From: Amantichitinum ursilacus
GTDB taxonomy: Bacteria; Pseudomonadota; Gammaproteobacteria; Burkholderiales; Chitinibacteraceae
Reading direction: 5' to 3'
Assembly: GCF_001294205.1 (NCBI RefSeq)
Contig: NZ_LAQT01000008.1
Location: 1-64,000 of the forward strand
DNA length: 64,000 nt
Shown: piece by piece, positions 11,384 to 20,499 of the stretch
How positions within the stretch are numbered: the stretch's first letter is position 1
How the letters are laid out: each line of letters begins with the position of its first letter
The notes under the pieces: model-generated
Seen by the model: only the letters and a program-made list of their open reading frames with translations
What the model was told of the DNA's origin: nothing
Database searches by the model: none
Translations under genes and position numbers: made by a program

Positions 11384-12517
11384 ATGGCCAAGCGCATGAT
11401 CATCATGCTGATCGTTGTTGGTGTGATCTTTGGGGGCATCTTTGGCTTCCAGATTTTCAAGGGCCAGATGATCAAGAAATACCTGGCAAACCAGCACGCG
11501 CCAGCCGAAACCGTGACCGCCACGCATGTGGGCTTTGCCGACTGGCAACCGACCTTGTCGGCGGTGGGCACGTTGCGCGCGGTACGCGGCGTGGATCTGT
11601 CCAGCGAAGTGGCAGGCCAGGTGCGCGAAGTGCTGCTGAAGTCGGGCACCACGGTGAAAGCCGGCGAAGTGCTGGTGCGGCTGAATGACGATACCGAAGT
11701 GGCGCAACTGCGTTCGCTGCAAGCGGCCGCCGAGCTGTCCAACACCACGCTCAAACGCGACAAGGCGCAGCTGGAAGCGCAAGCGATTTCGCAAGCCGTG
11801 GTCGATGCCGACATTGCCGACCTGAACAGCAAAAACGCCCTGGTGGCACAGCAACAAGCCGTGATCGCCAAAAAGACCATCCGCGCGCCGTTCTCGGGCA
11901 AGGTGGGCATCACCACGGTTAACCCGGGCCAGTACATCAACCCGGGCGACAAGCTGGCGTCGCTGCAAACCGTGGACCCGATCCTGGTGGACTTTCTGGT
12001 ACCGCAACAGGCGCTGAGCCAGCTGAAGATCGGCCAGACCGTGCAGATCAAGAGCGACGCCAATCCCAACGCGCACTACCAGGGCAAGATCACCGCGGTG
12101 GATGCCAAAGTGGATAGCGCCACGCGCAACATCCAGGTGGAAGCCGCTGTGGCCAATCCGAAAGGCGATTTGCTGGCCGGTATGTTTGCCACTGCGCAAG
12201 TGTCCACCACCGCGCCGATCAAGTATCTGACGCTGCCCCAAACGGCTGTCGCCTTCAATCCGTATGGCGAAGTGGTGTTTCTGATCAGCAATGGTCCGAA
12301 AGACGACAAGGGCAATGTCACGCAAGTGGTCAAGCAAACCTTCGTGACCGCAGGCCAGACCCGCGGCGATCAGGTGGCGATTACCGCGGGCCTGAAAGAA
12401 GGCGATTACGTGGTCACCAATGGCCAGCACAAGCTCAAGAACGGCAGCACGATTGTGGTCAACAACAAGGTGGCGCCGTCCGATAGTGCCAACCCTGTGG
12501 TCGGCAACGAAGACTAA
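11384..12517 (+). CDS. RND efflux periplasmic adaptor (membrane fusion protein)
   Basis: A 377-residue adaptor that links the inner-membrane pump to the outer-membrane duct. A single N-terminal membrane anchor (about 5-24) is followed by the barrel-sandwich strand SSEVAGQVREVLLKSGTTVK, a helical hairpin, the return strand TIRAPFSGKVG, then beta-barrel and membrane-proximal domains. It lacks a lipobox and is anchored by its transmembrane helix, as in MexH-like adaptors. It is the second gene of the efflux operon. Substrates cannot be read from sequence. Confidence 0.92.
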   Translation: MAKRMIIMLIVVGVIFGGIFGFQIFKGQMIKKYLANQHAPAETVTATHVGFADWQPTLSAVGTLRAVRGVDLSSEVAGQVREVLLKSGTTVKAGEVLVRLNDDTEVAQLRSLQAAAELSNTTLKRDKAQLEAQAISQAVVDADIADLNSKNALVAQQQAVIAKKTIRAPFSGKVGITTVNPGQYINPGDKLASLQTVDPILVDFLVPQQALSQLKIGQTVQIKSDANPNAHYQGKITAVDAKVDSATRNIQVEAAVANPKGDLLAGMFATAQVSTTAPIKYLTLPQTAVAFNPYGEVVFLISNGPKDDKGNVTQVVKQTFVTAGQTRGDQVAITAGLKEGDYVVTNGQHKLKNGSTIVVNNKVAPSDSANPVVGNED

Positions 12518-12624
12518 GCCGGGCTCAGCCCGGGCGGCCGGTTCAATTCTGGCCGCACTACACACAAGACAGGCAGAAACACTGGCGTGGGGCCTGGCCC
12601 CGCGCGCACTACGAGGTTAGCCAG

Positions 12625-15600
12625 ATGCGCTTTACCGATATTTTTATTCGCCGCCCTGTGCTGGCGACGACGCTGTCCCTGCTGATACTGGTGCTGGGTT
12701 TGCGTTCTTTGCAGATGTTGCCGATCCGGCAATATCCGAAGACCGAAAACGCCGTGATCAATATCAACACCACCTACACGGGCGCTGACCCCGAGCTGGT
12801 GGCGGGCTTTATCACCACGCCGCTGGAGAATTCCATCGCGCAGGCGGAGGGCATTGATTACATGACCTCCACCAGCACGCAAGGCAGCTCCAGCATCAGC
12901 GCCACGCTGCGGCTTAACTACGACGGCAACAAGGCGCTGACCGAAATCACCTCCAAGGTGAATGCGGTGCTGAACCAGTTGCCGCCCGAATCGCAGCAGC
13001 CGGTGATTTCGATCTCGGTGGGTGACACCATCGATTCGATGTATATCGGCTTCTATAGCAAGGCCTTGCCGCCTAACAAGATCACCGATTATCTGATCCG
13101 CGTGGTGCAGCCCAAGCTGCAAGCGGTGGATGGCGTGCAGCAGGCCGAAATCCTGGGCGAACGCCGCTTTGCTATGCGCATCTGGATCGATCCGAAGAAG
13201 CTGGCGGCCTATGGCGTCACGGCGGCGGATGTGTCGGCGGCGCTGGCTAACAACAACTTCATCTCGGCGGTAGGTCGCACCGACGGCAATATGGTGACGG
13301 TTAACCTGACCGCGGATACCGGCCTGCATTCGGCCGATGAGTTCGACAAACTGATCGTCAAGCAGAAAGACGGCGCGATTGTGCGTCTGTCCGATGTGGC
13401 CAACGTGTCCCTGGGTTCCGAGGACTACAACACGCAAGTGGGCTTTGATGGCGTGCAGGCGGTGTACGTCGGTATCAAGGTGGCGCCGAACGCCAACTTG
13501 CTGACCGTCATCGATAACGTGCGCAAGACCATGCCCGAAGTCCAGGCGCAATTGCCGTCGGGCCTGCAAGGCACGGTGGTGTATGACGCCACCAAGTACG
13601 TCAACAGCGCCATTCACGAAGTAATCTGGACACTGGGCGAAGCGCTGCTGATCGTGACCGTGGTGATCTTCTTGTTCCTCGGTTCGTTGCGCTCGGTGAT
13701 CATTCCGGTGATTGCCATGCCGCTGTCGCTGATCGGCGCGTTCGCGATCATGCTGGCGCTGGGTTACACCATCAACTTGCTGACCTTGCTGGCGCTGGTA
13801 CTGGCGATTGGTCTGGTGGTGGATGACGCCATCATCGTGGTGGAAAACGTGCACCGCCATATCGAAGAAGGGCTGTCGCCGTTCCAGGCCGCCATCCGTG
13901 GCGCGCGTGAACTGGCTGGCCCGATTATCGCCATCTCGGTGGTGTTGATTGCGGTGTATGTGCCGATCGGCTTTATGGGCGGCCTGACCGGTGCGCTGTT
14001 TACCGAGTTTGCATTTACGCTGGCCGGTGCGGTGGGCGTGTCGGCGATTATCGCGCTGACGCTGTCGCCGATGATGACCGCCAAGTTTCTGCGCGCACCT
14101 GATCCTGCGCATCCGGAAAAACTGGCCAAGTGGCTGGATAAGCAGTTCGACAAGTTGCGCGTGCGCTATGAGCGCTCACTGACGGGCTCGCTCAACTATC
14201 TGCCGGTGGTGGGCGTGTTTGCGCTGATCGTGCTGGTGAGCATTTACTTCCTGTTTATTACTTCGAAGAGCGAACTGGCCCCGCAAGAAGATCAGGGCAT
14301 CGTGCTGAGCATGAGCACGGGCGCGCCTAATGCTTCGCTGAAGCAAAGCCAGTCCGATGCCAAACAGGTGTTCGACGTGTTCAAGTCGTTCCCGGAAACC
14401 GATCACGTGTTTCAGTTAACCGGGGTATCGGGCCTGAACAGCAGTATCGGCGGCATGGTGCTGAAGCCGTGGGACGAGCGCACCGTGACCTCCAATACGC
14501 TGCAGCCGCAAGTGCAGGCCAAGATGGCGGGCATTGCCGGTGCGCAAGCGGTGTCGTTCCAGCCGCCGCCGTTGCCAGGTGGCGGTGGTGGTCTGCCGGT
14601 GCAGTTTGTCATCAACACCACCAACAACTTCCAGCAACTTAACGAAGTGGTGCAGGAACTGCGCGCCAAGGCGCTGCAACGCGGCATCTTTATCTATTCC
14701 GACATCGACTTGAAGTACGACAAGCCGCAAACCGAAATCACGTTTGATCGGGACAAGGCCTCGCAGCTGGGTCTGTCGATGAAGGATCTGGGTAATGCGC
14801 TGGGTTCGGCGTTGGGTGGCGGTTACGTCAACTACTTCAGCCTGGCGGGGCGCTCGTACAAGGTGATCCCGCAAGTGGGGCGCGAAGATCGTTTGAACCC
14901 GGACCAGTTGCTGGATTATCAGATTACGACCGGTGCCGGCACGGTGATTCCGCTGTCCACCGTGGCCAAGGTCAAAACCACGGTTATCCCGCAACAGTTG
15001 AACCACTTCCAGCAAATGAACTCCGCCACGATTTCGGGTGTGCCGATGATCGGGGTGACGCTGGGCGAGACCATCACCACGCTGCAAGAGATCGCCAAAG
15101 ACACGCTGCCGCAGGGCTATACGGTGGATTACGCGGGCCAGTCACGCCAGTTTGTGCAGGAAAGCTCGGCGCTGATCGTGACCTTTGTGTTTGCGCTGAT
15201 CATCATTTTCCTGGCGCTGGCGGCGCAGTTTGAAAGCTTCCGCGATCCGCTGATTGTGATGGTATCGGTGCCGATGTCGATTTGTGGCGCCATGATCTTT
15301 GTGTCGTTGGGCCTGGGCGGGGCCAGTCTGAATATCTATTCGGAAGTCGGCCTGGTAACGCTGATTGGCCTGATCGCCAAGCACGGTATTCTGATTGTGG
15401 AATTTGCCAACCAGCAGCAAAAGCTGGGCCATAGCAAACGCAAGTCCATCGAAGACGCCGCCGGCATTCGTCTGCGCCCGATTCTGATGACCACCGCCGC
15501 CATGGTGCTGGGCGTGATGCCGCTGATTCTGTCCTCGGGTGCGGGTGCGCTGGGCCGCTTTAACATGGGTCTGGTGATTGCCACCGGTATCTCGATCGGC

Positions 15601-15735
15601 ACGCTGTTTACGCTGTATGTGGTGCCTGCGGTGTACATGATGCTGGCCGCCGACCATAACGCCAGCGCGCACGCGGCAGAAGACGCCGAAATGCGCGCGC
15701 TGGACGAGCTGCCCGACAGCCACGGCGCGCATTAA
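12625..15735 (+). CDS. RND multidrug efflux permease (HAE-1 family)
   Basis: A 1036-residue inner-membrane proton antiporter. It starts MRFTDIFIRRPVLATTLS and shows the family's twelve-helix layout with two large periplasmic loops. The proton-relay aspartates are D400-D401 in GLVVDDAIIVVENV, and the matching lysine in the second half lies in LIGLIAKHGILIVEF. The length fits drug-type pumps rather than metal pumps. With the two upstream genes it makes a complete tripartite system on one transcript that ends at a hairpin at 15781. Exact substrates are unknown and no local regulator is present. Confidence 0.94.
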   Translation: MRFTDIFIRRPVLATTLSLLILVLGLRSLQMLPIRQYPKTENAVININTTYTGADPELVAGFITTPLENSIAQAEGIDYMTSTSTQGSSSISATLRLNYDGNKALTEITSKVNAVLNQLPPESQQPVISISVGDTIDSMYIGFYSKALPPNKITDYLIRVVQPKLQAVDGVQQAEILGERRFAMRIWIDPKKLAAYGVTAADVSAALANNNFISAVGRTDGNMVTVNLTADTGLHSADEFDKLIVKQKDGAIVRLSDVANVSLGSEDYNTQVGFDGVQAVYVGIKVAPNANLLTVIDNVRKTMPEVQAQLPSGLQGTVVYDATKYVNSAIHEVIWTLGEALLIVTVVIFLFLGSLRSVIIPVIAMPLSLIGAFAIMLALGYTINLLTLLALVLAIGLVVDDAIIVVENVHRHIEEGLSPFQAAIRGARELAGPIIAISVVLIAVYVPIGFMGGLTGALFTEFAFTLAGAVGVSAIIALTLSPMMTAKFLRAPDPAHPEKLAKWLDKQFDKLRVRYERSLTGSLNYLPVVGVFALIVLVSIYFLFITSKSELAPQEDQGIVLSMSTGAPNASLKQSQSDAKQVFDVFKSFPETDHVFQLTGVSGLNSSIGGMVLKPWDERTVTSNTLQPQVQAKMAGIAGAQAVSFQPPPLPGGGGGLPVQFVINTTNNFQQLNEVVQELRAKALQRGIFIYSDIDLKYDKPQTEITFDRDKASQLGLSMKDLGNALGSALGGGYVNYFSLAGRSYKVIPQVGREDRLNPDQLLDYQITTGAGTVIPLSTVAKVKTTVIPQQLNHFQQMNSATISGVPMIGVTLGETITTLQEIAKDTLPQGYTVDYAGQSRQFVQESSALIVTFVFALIIIFLALAAQFESFRDPLIVMVSVPMSICGAMIFVSLGLGGASLNIYSEVGLVTLIGLIAKHGILIVEFANQQQKLGHSKRKSIEDAAGIRLRPILMTTAAMVLGVMPLILSSGAGALGRFNMGLVIATGISIGTLFTLYVVPAVYMMLAADHNASAHAAEDAEMRALDELPDSHGAH

Positions 15736-15780
15736 GGCGGTGTTGATTTTCTTGTGACACTGGCGGTGACGGTTACCCCA

Positions 15781-15806
15781 AACCCCGGCTTCGGCTGGGG
15801 TTTTTT
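15781..15806 (+). terminator. Intrinsic terminator of the RND efflux operon
   Basis: AACCCCGGC-TTCG-GCTGGGGTT forms a stem capped by a stable TTCG tetraloop (one G-T pair) and runs into six T residues. Confidence 0.88.
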
Positions 15807-15883
15807 ATTGCGCAGCGCTGGACGTGGCGTGGGTGGGGGCAATTAAAACGGCGGCGCAGTGGCGACCTCTCTACAATGCCCGT

Positions 15884-16711
15884 GTGACTGCCCCGACTTC
15901 TCCTTCTTTATATCTGCGCGACTGGCCCGTGGCCGCGCCACGCCATGCCGTTTTGCTGGTGCACGGCCTGGGCGAACATAGCGGCCGATATGACGCGCTG
16001 GCGCAATGGTTTAATGCACGCGGTTACGCTGTGCGCGCCTATGACCATTGGGGCCACGGTCAGAGCCCCGGCGCGCGCGGCAGCCTGCGCCGCAGCGCGG
16101 TATTGCTGGACGATCTGGCACGCGTGTTTGCGCAATATCGGGCCGAACTCGGGTTTACGCCGCTGTTGTTGGGCCACAGCATGGGTGGCGCGGTGTGCGC
16201 ACGCGCGGTTACCGCCGGCCGCGTCACGCCCAGCGGGCTGATTCTGTCGTCACCGGCGCTGCGGCCGCGCGCGCCGCGCTATCTGCAGAATCTGGCGCGC
16301 GTGCTGGCGCTGGCAGTGCCGCACAAAGCCCTGCCACCGCGCACGCCGTCGCTGAAGTTGTCGCATGACCCAGCCGTGCACGACCGCTTCGTGGCTGATC
16401 CGCTGCGCCACGGCCGCATCACGCCGCGCCTGGCCGCATTTATTGTCAGTGCGGGCAGGGCGGCGATCCGCGATGCGCGCAAGCTCAGCGTGCCGACCTT
16501 GTTGCTGGCGGCGGGCGATGACGATCTGGTCGACCCCAGCGGCAGTCTGGAATTCGCGTTTCGAGCGCCGCCCGATCTGATCACCTTCCAGTATTTTGAT
16601 GAGCTGTACCACGAGCTCTTCAACGAAGCCGAACCCGCCCGCAGCGCCGTGTTGGGCGCGGTGGATGCCTGGTTATGGCGGCAGCCGTTACCGTCTTCGG
16701 TACCGCTGTAA
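15884..16711 (+). CDS. Alpha/beta hydrolase, monoacylglycerol lipase-like
   Basis: A protein of about 275 residues of the lysophospholipase/monoacylglycerol lipase group. VLLVHGLGEHSGRYD carries the oxyanion-hole region, YDHWGHGQS the conserved turn and GHSMGG the nucleophilic serine elbow. The acid is in AAGDDDLVDP and the catalytic histidine in DELYHELFNE. It has no signal peptide and probably acts in the cytoplasm on lipids or other esters. The start is uncertain: GTG 15884 gives a normal N-terminus but no clear ribosome binding site, while GTG 15824 adds 20 atypical residues. A TACAAT sequence at 15872 just before 15884 hints at a leaderless message. Confidence 0.82.
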   Translation: MTAPTSPSLYLRDWPVAAPRHAVLLVHGLGEHSGRYDALAQWFNARGYAVRAYDHWGHGQSPGARGSLRRSAVLLDDLARVFAQYRAELGFTPLLLGHSMGGAVCARAVTAGRVTPSGLILSSPALRPRAPRYLQNLARVLALAVPHKALPPRTPSLKLSHDPAVHDRFVADPLRHGRITPRLAAFIVSAGRAAIRDARKLSVPTLLLAAGDDDLVDPSGSLEFAFRAPPDLITFQYFDELYHELFNEAEPARSAVLGAVDAWLWRQPLPSSVPL

Positions 16712-16874
16712 GCCACAACCTATTTCAATAAATTGCCGCATAAATTGCATGGCAAGGCACTTTTGCGCCTTCCATCGTCCCCGTTTTCACGCCGCCGGCT
16801 ACTAGGCCGAACCACATTGCGTCCCTATTTACTAAGCTTGAACCGACGCGCGCGCGCGCGCCCATCCACTATTT

Positions 16875-16900
16875 GTTTTTACTATCGATATGTAAAAAAC
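16875..16900. promoter_or_regulatory. Dyad upstream of prx-grx, OxyR-like position
   Basis: GTTTTTAC and GTAAAAAAC form an inverted repeat around a central TATCGATA palindrome. It sits just upstream of a promoter-like pair (TTGGAT at 16907 and CATAAT at 16931), where a LysR-type activator would bind. It does not match the E. coli OxyR tetranucleotide pattern well; assignment rests on gene context. Confidence 0.4.
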
Positions 16901-16906
16901 AATAAA

Positions 16907-16936
16907 TTGGATCAATCTGGATGCCGCCCGCATAAT
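16907..16936 (+). promoter_or_regulatory. Sigma-70-like promoter of prx-grx
   Basis: TTGGAT (16907-16912) and CATAAT (16931-16936) are separated by 18 bases, leaving a leader of about 38 bases before the ATG at 16981. Confidence 0.5.
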
Positions 16937-16980
16937 CGCCTCACTGAATTTTTGCTTAACCCCCTCAAGGAGCTACACCC

Positions 16981-17712
16981 ATGCTGCAATCCCGTGAAGG
17001 TCAACGCGTTCCTAACGTCACTTTCCGCATTCGCGAAGGCAACGACTGGAAAGACGTCACCACCGACGAACTGTTCAAGGGCAAAAACGTGGTGTTGTTC
17101 TCGCTGCCGGGCGCTTTCACCCCGACGTGTTCGAGCACCCACTTGCCGCGTTACAACGAACTGGCTCCGGCGTTCAAGCAACACGGCATCGACGCCATCC
17201 TGTGCGTTTCGGTCAACGATACCTTTGTGATGAACGAATGGGCCAAGGATCAAGAATCCGCCAACATCACCATGATCCCCGACGGCAATGGCGAATTTAC
17301 TGAAGGCATGGGCATGCTGGTGGACAAGGCTGGCCTGGGCTTCGGCAAGCGCAGCTGGCGCTATTCGATGCTGGTGAAAGACGGCGTGGTCGACAAGATG
17401 TTTATCGAACCGGAAAAAGACGGCGACCCGTTTGAAGTGTCCGACGCCGACACCATGCTCGACTACGTGGCGCCGGGCGCCAAGAAGCCGGATCAAGTGG
17501 TTGTGTTTACCAAGGTAGGTTGCGGCTTCTGCGCCAAGGCCAAAGAACAACTGTCCGCTGCCGGTTACGACTTTGTTGAAGTGCCGCTGGATAACAAGGT
17601 GCGCGGCAAGGTACTGGGCGCATTGGCTGGCAAGGTCACCGCACCGCAAGTGTTTGTTAACGGCAAGCTGATTGGCGGCTCCGAAGAAGTGGCGAAGTTT
17701 GTTGCCGCTTAA
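16981..17712 (+). CDS. prx: Peroxiredoxin-glutaredoxin hybrid
   Basis: A 243-residue fusion that reduces peroxides with glutathione without a separate glutaredoxin. Residues 1-160 form a Prx5-type peroxiredoxin with peroxidatic Cys50 in PGAFTPTC. Residues 170-243 form a glutaredoxin with active site CGFC at 181-184 and the TAPQVFVNG glutathione-binding turn. Hybrids of this architecture are known from Haemophilus and Neisseria. AAGGAG precedes the ATG. The next gene is a flavin disulfide reductase, as in Neisseria, where both belong to the OxyR regulon; that regulation is inferred here from context and the upstream dyad. Confidence 0.95.
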   Translation: MLQSREGQRVPNVTFRIREGNDWKDVTTDELFKGKNVVLFSLPGAFTPTCSSTHLPRYNELAPAFKQHGIDAILCVSVNDTFVMNEWAKDQESANITMIPDGNGEFTEGMGMLVDKAGLGFGKRSWRYSMLVKDGVVDKMFIEPEKDGDPFEVSDADTMLDYVAPGAKKPDQVVVFTKVGCGFCAKAKEQLSAAGYDFVEVPLDNKVRGKVLGALAGKVTAPQVFVNGKLIGGSEEVAKFVAA

Positions 17713-17747
17713 GTAATAAGCAACAAGGCATCGACTGAATGATGCAA

Positions 17748-17772
17748 GGCGGCGGGTGCATAGCCCGCCGCC
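17748..17772 (+). other. GC-rich hairpin between prx-grx and the reductase
   Basis: GGCGGCGGG and CCCGCCGCC form a perfect 9-bp stem with a 7-base loop. No T run follows, so it is more likely an mRNA stability or partial attenuation element than a full terminator. Confidence 0.5.
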
Positions 17773-17804
17773 GTTATGCTGATGCAACAACTCATCCAGT
17801 CACC

Positions 17805-17839
17805 GAACCTGATCATGTGCGCGGCGCATGATCAGGTTC
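17805..17839. repeat. Perfect 13-bp inverted repeat before the disulfide reductase
   Basis: GAACCTGATCATG (17805-17817) is repeated inverted at 17827-17839 with a 9-base loop, ending 35 bases before the reductase ATG. It could be an operator or an mRNA hairpin in the leader. There is no T run. Confidence 0.7.
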
Positions 17840-17874
17840 AGTGATTGTTCGAAACAGGACTCAGGAATACCGCC

Positions 17875-19269
17875 ATGACAAAAACGATTGAAATTGATGT
17901 TGCCGTGATCGGCGCGGGCACTGCAGGTCTGGCCGCGTATCGCGCCGCCAGAATGAATGGCAAAAGCGCCGTGGTCATCGAAGGTGGCCCCTACGGCACC
18001 ACGTGTGCCCGCGTTGGCTGCATGCCGTCCAAGTTGTTGATCGCTGCCGCCGAAGCCGCGCACGAACTGCGCCATACCGCCGCCTTTGGCGTGCACGTGG
18101 ATGGCCAGATCCGCATTGACGGCCGCGAAGTGATGGACCGCGTCAAACGCGAACGCGATCGCTTTGTCGGGTTTGTGGTGCGTGGCGTTGAGAATATTCC
18201 GGCTGAAGATAAAGTCGTTGGCTACGCGCGCTTTGTCGACAACACCACCTTGCTGGTTAACGAAGACATCACCATCAAGGCCTCGCGCGTGGTAATCGCC
18301 ACCGGGTCCAGCCCGGCCGTACCGGAAGCCTTCCATGTGTTTGGCGATCGTTTGATCGTTAACGATGACGTGTTTGCCTGGGATGATCTGCCGGGCAGCG
18401 TGGCCGTCTTCGGCCCCGGCGTTATCGGTCTGGAACTGGGCCAGGCCTTATCGCGCCTGGGCGTTAAAGTGCGCTTGTTTGGCGTACGTGGCGGCGTTGG
18501 CCCCTTATCTGATCCGGCCATCCGTAGCTATGCCAAGAAAGTATTTGCAGAAGAATTCCACTTCGACCCCGATGCCAAAATCATCAAGATGGGCCGTGAA
18601 GGCGATAAAGCCTGCATCACCTACGTCAATCTGCAGGGTGAAGAGGTCACCGAGCATTTCGATTACGTGCTCAGCGCCGCGGGCCGTACTCCCAACGTGG
18701 GCAAGCTGGGTCTGGAAAACACCGGCATCGAACTGAATGCGCGCGGCGTGCCTGTTTTTGATGCGGAAACCCTGCAATGCGGCACTTCGCCGATCTTTAT
18801 TGCGGGCGACGCCAACAACGTTTTGCCGCTGCTGCACGAAGCTGCGGATGAAGGCAAAACTGCCGGGACCAACGCCGCGTTGTATCCACATGTGGTGCCG
18901 GGTTTGCGCCGCGCCACCATCGGCGTGGTGTTCTCCGATCCGCAAATTGCCATGGTCGGCAAACGCTTTATCGATTTGCGTGAAGGCAGCTTTGTGACGG
19001 GCGAAGTGAGCTTTGAAGACCAGGGCCGCAGCCGCGTCATGCTTAAAAACAAAGGCCTGATGCATGTGTACGCGGATGCCGATACCGGTATGTTCCTTGG
19101 CGCAGAATGGATCGGCCCGCGCGCTGAAAACATTGCCCACACGCTGGCCTGGTCGTTGCAGCAAGGGCTGACCATCGGCGAGATGCTCGATATGCCGTTC
19201 TACCATCCGGTGATCGAAGAAGGCCTGCGCACCGCTTTGCGCGATGCATTTGCCAAGCTCAACGCTTAA
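17875..19269 (+). CDS. Pyridine nucleotide-disulfide reductase, Lpd/Gor-like
   Basis: A 464-residue class I flavin disulfide reductase. GAGTAG at 13-18 binds FAD, the redox disulfide is C44-ARVG-C49 followed by MPSK, GPGVIGLELG binds the pyridine nucleotide and IFIAGDAN closes the FAD site. The C-terminal HPVIEE supplies the active-site base. The family is usually labelled dihydrolipoyl dehydrogenase, but it lies next to prx-grx and not next to 2-oxoacid dehydrogenase genes. In Neisseria the equivalent neighbour is called gor. Its substrate (glutathione, lipoamide or another disulfide) is therefore open. The start has an AGGA site; long inverted repeats lie in the 162-base gap before it. Confidence 0.88.
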   Translation: MTKTIEIDVAVIGAGTAGLAAYRAARMNGKSAVVIEGGPYGTTCARVGCMPSKLLIAAAEAAHELRHTAAFGVHVDGQIRIDGREVMDRVKRERDRFVGFVVRGVENIPAEDKVVGYARFVDNTTLLVNEDITIKASRVVIATGSSPAVPEAFHVFGDRLIVNDDVFAWDDLPGSVAVFGPGVIGLELGQALSRLGVKVRLFGVRGGVGPLSDPAIRSYAKKVFAEEFHFDPDAKIIKMGREGDKACITYVNLQGEEVTEHFDYVLSAAGRTPNVGKLGLENTGIELNARGVPVFDAETLQCGTSPIFIAGDANNVLPLLHEAADEGKTAGTNAALYPHVVPGLRRATIGVVFSDPQIAMVGKRFIDLREGSFVTGEVSFEDQGRSRVMLKNKGLMHVYADADTGMFLGAEWIGPRAENIAHTLAWSLQQGLTIGEMLDMPFYHPVIEEGLRTALRDAFAKLNA

Positions 19270-19291
19270 GCCATCCCAGGCAGCCAGACAG

Positions 19292-19320
19292 AAGGGCAGG
19301 ACGATTCCTGCCCTTTTTTA
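19292..19320 (+). terminator. Intrinsic terminator of the disulfide reductase gene
   Basis: AAGGGCAGGA pairs perfectly with TCCTGCCCTT around a CGAT loop and continues into a T run. Confidence 0.9.
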
Positions 19321-19521
19321 CGTCTATGCCTTGCACCGCGTCGTCCTTCCGGGTGACGGCAAAAGCGTGCGCTTGCCACTATCCTGTAGCCATGCCGCAA
19401 CGTGCGTCGCCCCCGCGCGCTGCGCATCCCTGTTGAGCCGCCGCGCTCAATGGATTTCGCCAGATAGCCAGCCAAGCCGCCATCGCAGCGGTCCAGTCAA
19501 CCCGGGGCGCCGGAGTCGATC

Positions 19522-20367
19522 TTGAAGCCTTTTTCCCGAATTTTGCTTGCGCTGACCGCCGTATTGGCGTTGGCCAACATCGCCCACGCCGATGACGCTG
19601 GCCCGGCGCTTAAAGCCAAATACCAGACGCTCACCGATAAATTGCAGCACAACGCGTTTAACCAGCCGGTGTATCTGGAATCGGTGCAGACGTCCAGCAA
19701 CCTCAAGGGCGATGTCTACGCGGTGGTCGATCAGCCGTTCGCCACGTTTGCCAGTGCGGTTAACAAGCCGGAAAACTGGTGCGACATCCTGATCCTGCAT
19801 CTGAATATCAAATACTGCCGCGCGGGTTCTTCGGCCACGGATTTACTGGTCTACTCGGGCCGCAAGATTGAACAGCCGCTCAAGGATGCCTACAAGCTGC
19901 AGTTTGCCTGGCATAGCGATGCCAGCAGCGCCGATTATTCCAAGGTCAGCCTGCAAGCGGGCGCGGGCCCAATGGGCACCAAGGATTATCACATCGTGCT
20001 GGAATCGGTGCCGGTGGACGCCAGCCACACGTTTATCCATCTTTCTTATGCCTACGGCTTTGGCGTGAGCGCACGCCTGGCGATGCAGACTTATCTCAGC
20101 ACGGTGGGTAGTGATAAGGAAGGCTTTACCGAAGTGGATGGCAAGCCGGTCGGCGGCGTGCGCGGTCTGGTCGAACGCAATACCATGCGCTATTACCTGG
20201 CAATTGCGGCCTATCTCAAATATCCGACCTCGCCCGAGAAGCGCGACGCGTGGTGGTTTGACGCGACCGAGCATTACCCCGATCAACTGCATGAAGTCGA
20301 AAAAGACGACTACATGACCATGAAACGCAACGAGTACAAACGCCAACAATCCGCGCCCGACGCGTAA
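19522..20367 (+). CDS. Secreted protein of unknown function
   Basis: A 281-residue exported protein. Residues 1-23 form a signal peptide likely cut after AHA. The mature protein is mixed alpha/beta with no catalytic motif I recognise; two cysteines (in NWCDIL and IKYCRAG) could form a disulfide. The sequence WWFDATEHYPDQLHEVEK near the C-terminus is striking but unassigned. TTG is the start, supported by GGAG seven bases upstream. I infer a periplasmic location from the signal peptide only. It lies between a terminator and a palindromic repeat pair, so it is probably a single-gene transcript. Confidence 0.72.
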   Translation: MKPFSRILLALTAVLALANIAHADDAGPALKAKYQTLTDKLQHNAFNQPVYLESVQTSSNLKGDVYAVVDQPFATFASAVNKPENWCDILILHLNIKYCRAGSSATDLLVYSGRKIEQPLKDAYKLQFAWHSDASSADYSKVSLQAGAGPMGTKDYHIVLESVPVDASHTFIHLSYAYGFGVSARLAMQTYLSTVGSDKEGFTEVDGKPVGGVRGLVERNTMRYYLAIAAYLKYPTSPEKRDAWWFDATEHYPDQLHEVEKDDYMTMKRNEYKRQQSAPDA

Positions 20368-20373
20368 ACGTTG

Positions 20374-20470
20374 CATAGGGTGGGTCGAGACCCACCCTTC
20401 AAAGCGATATCTCGGCGCAGTGATCTTGGCATACCACTTTGGAGGGTGGGTCTTGACCCACCCTATGCGT
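20374..20470. repeat. Inverted pair of GGGTGGGTC palindromic repeats
   Basis: Unit one starts CATAGGGTGGGTC at 20374 and runs to CCTTCAAAG. Unit two, reversed, runs from CTTTGGAGGGTGGGTC to CACCCTATGCG near 20470. The whole is a small element of about 97 bases with terminal inverted repeats of about 30 bases. It lies between the convergent unknown secreted protein and the phospholipase D-family gene. Confidence 0.85.
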
Positions 20471-20499
20471 CGCGCCACCGCAGTTGCTTGCGTCTGCGC

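Noticed and set aside
16847-16862. Alternating CG run as a functional Z-DNA element
   Set aside because: Such short runs are common in GC-rich genomes, and nothing ties it to the prx-grx promoter.
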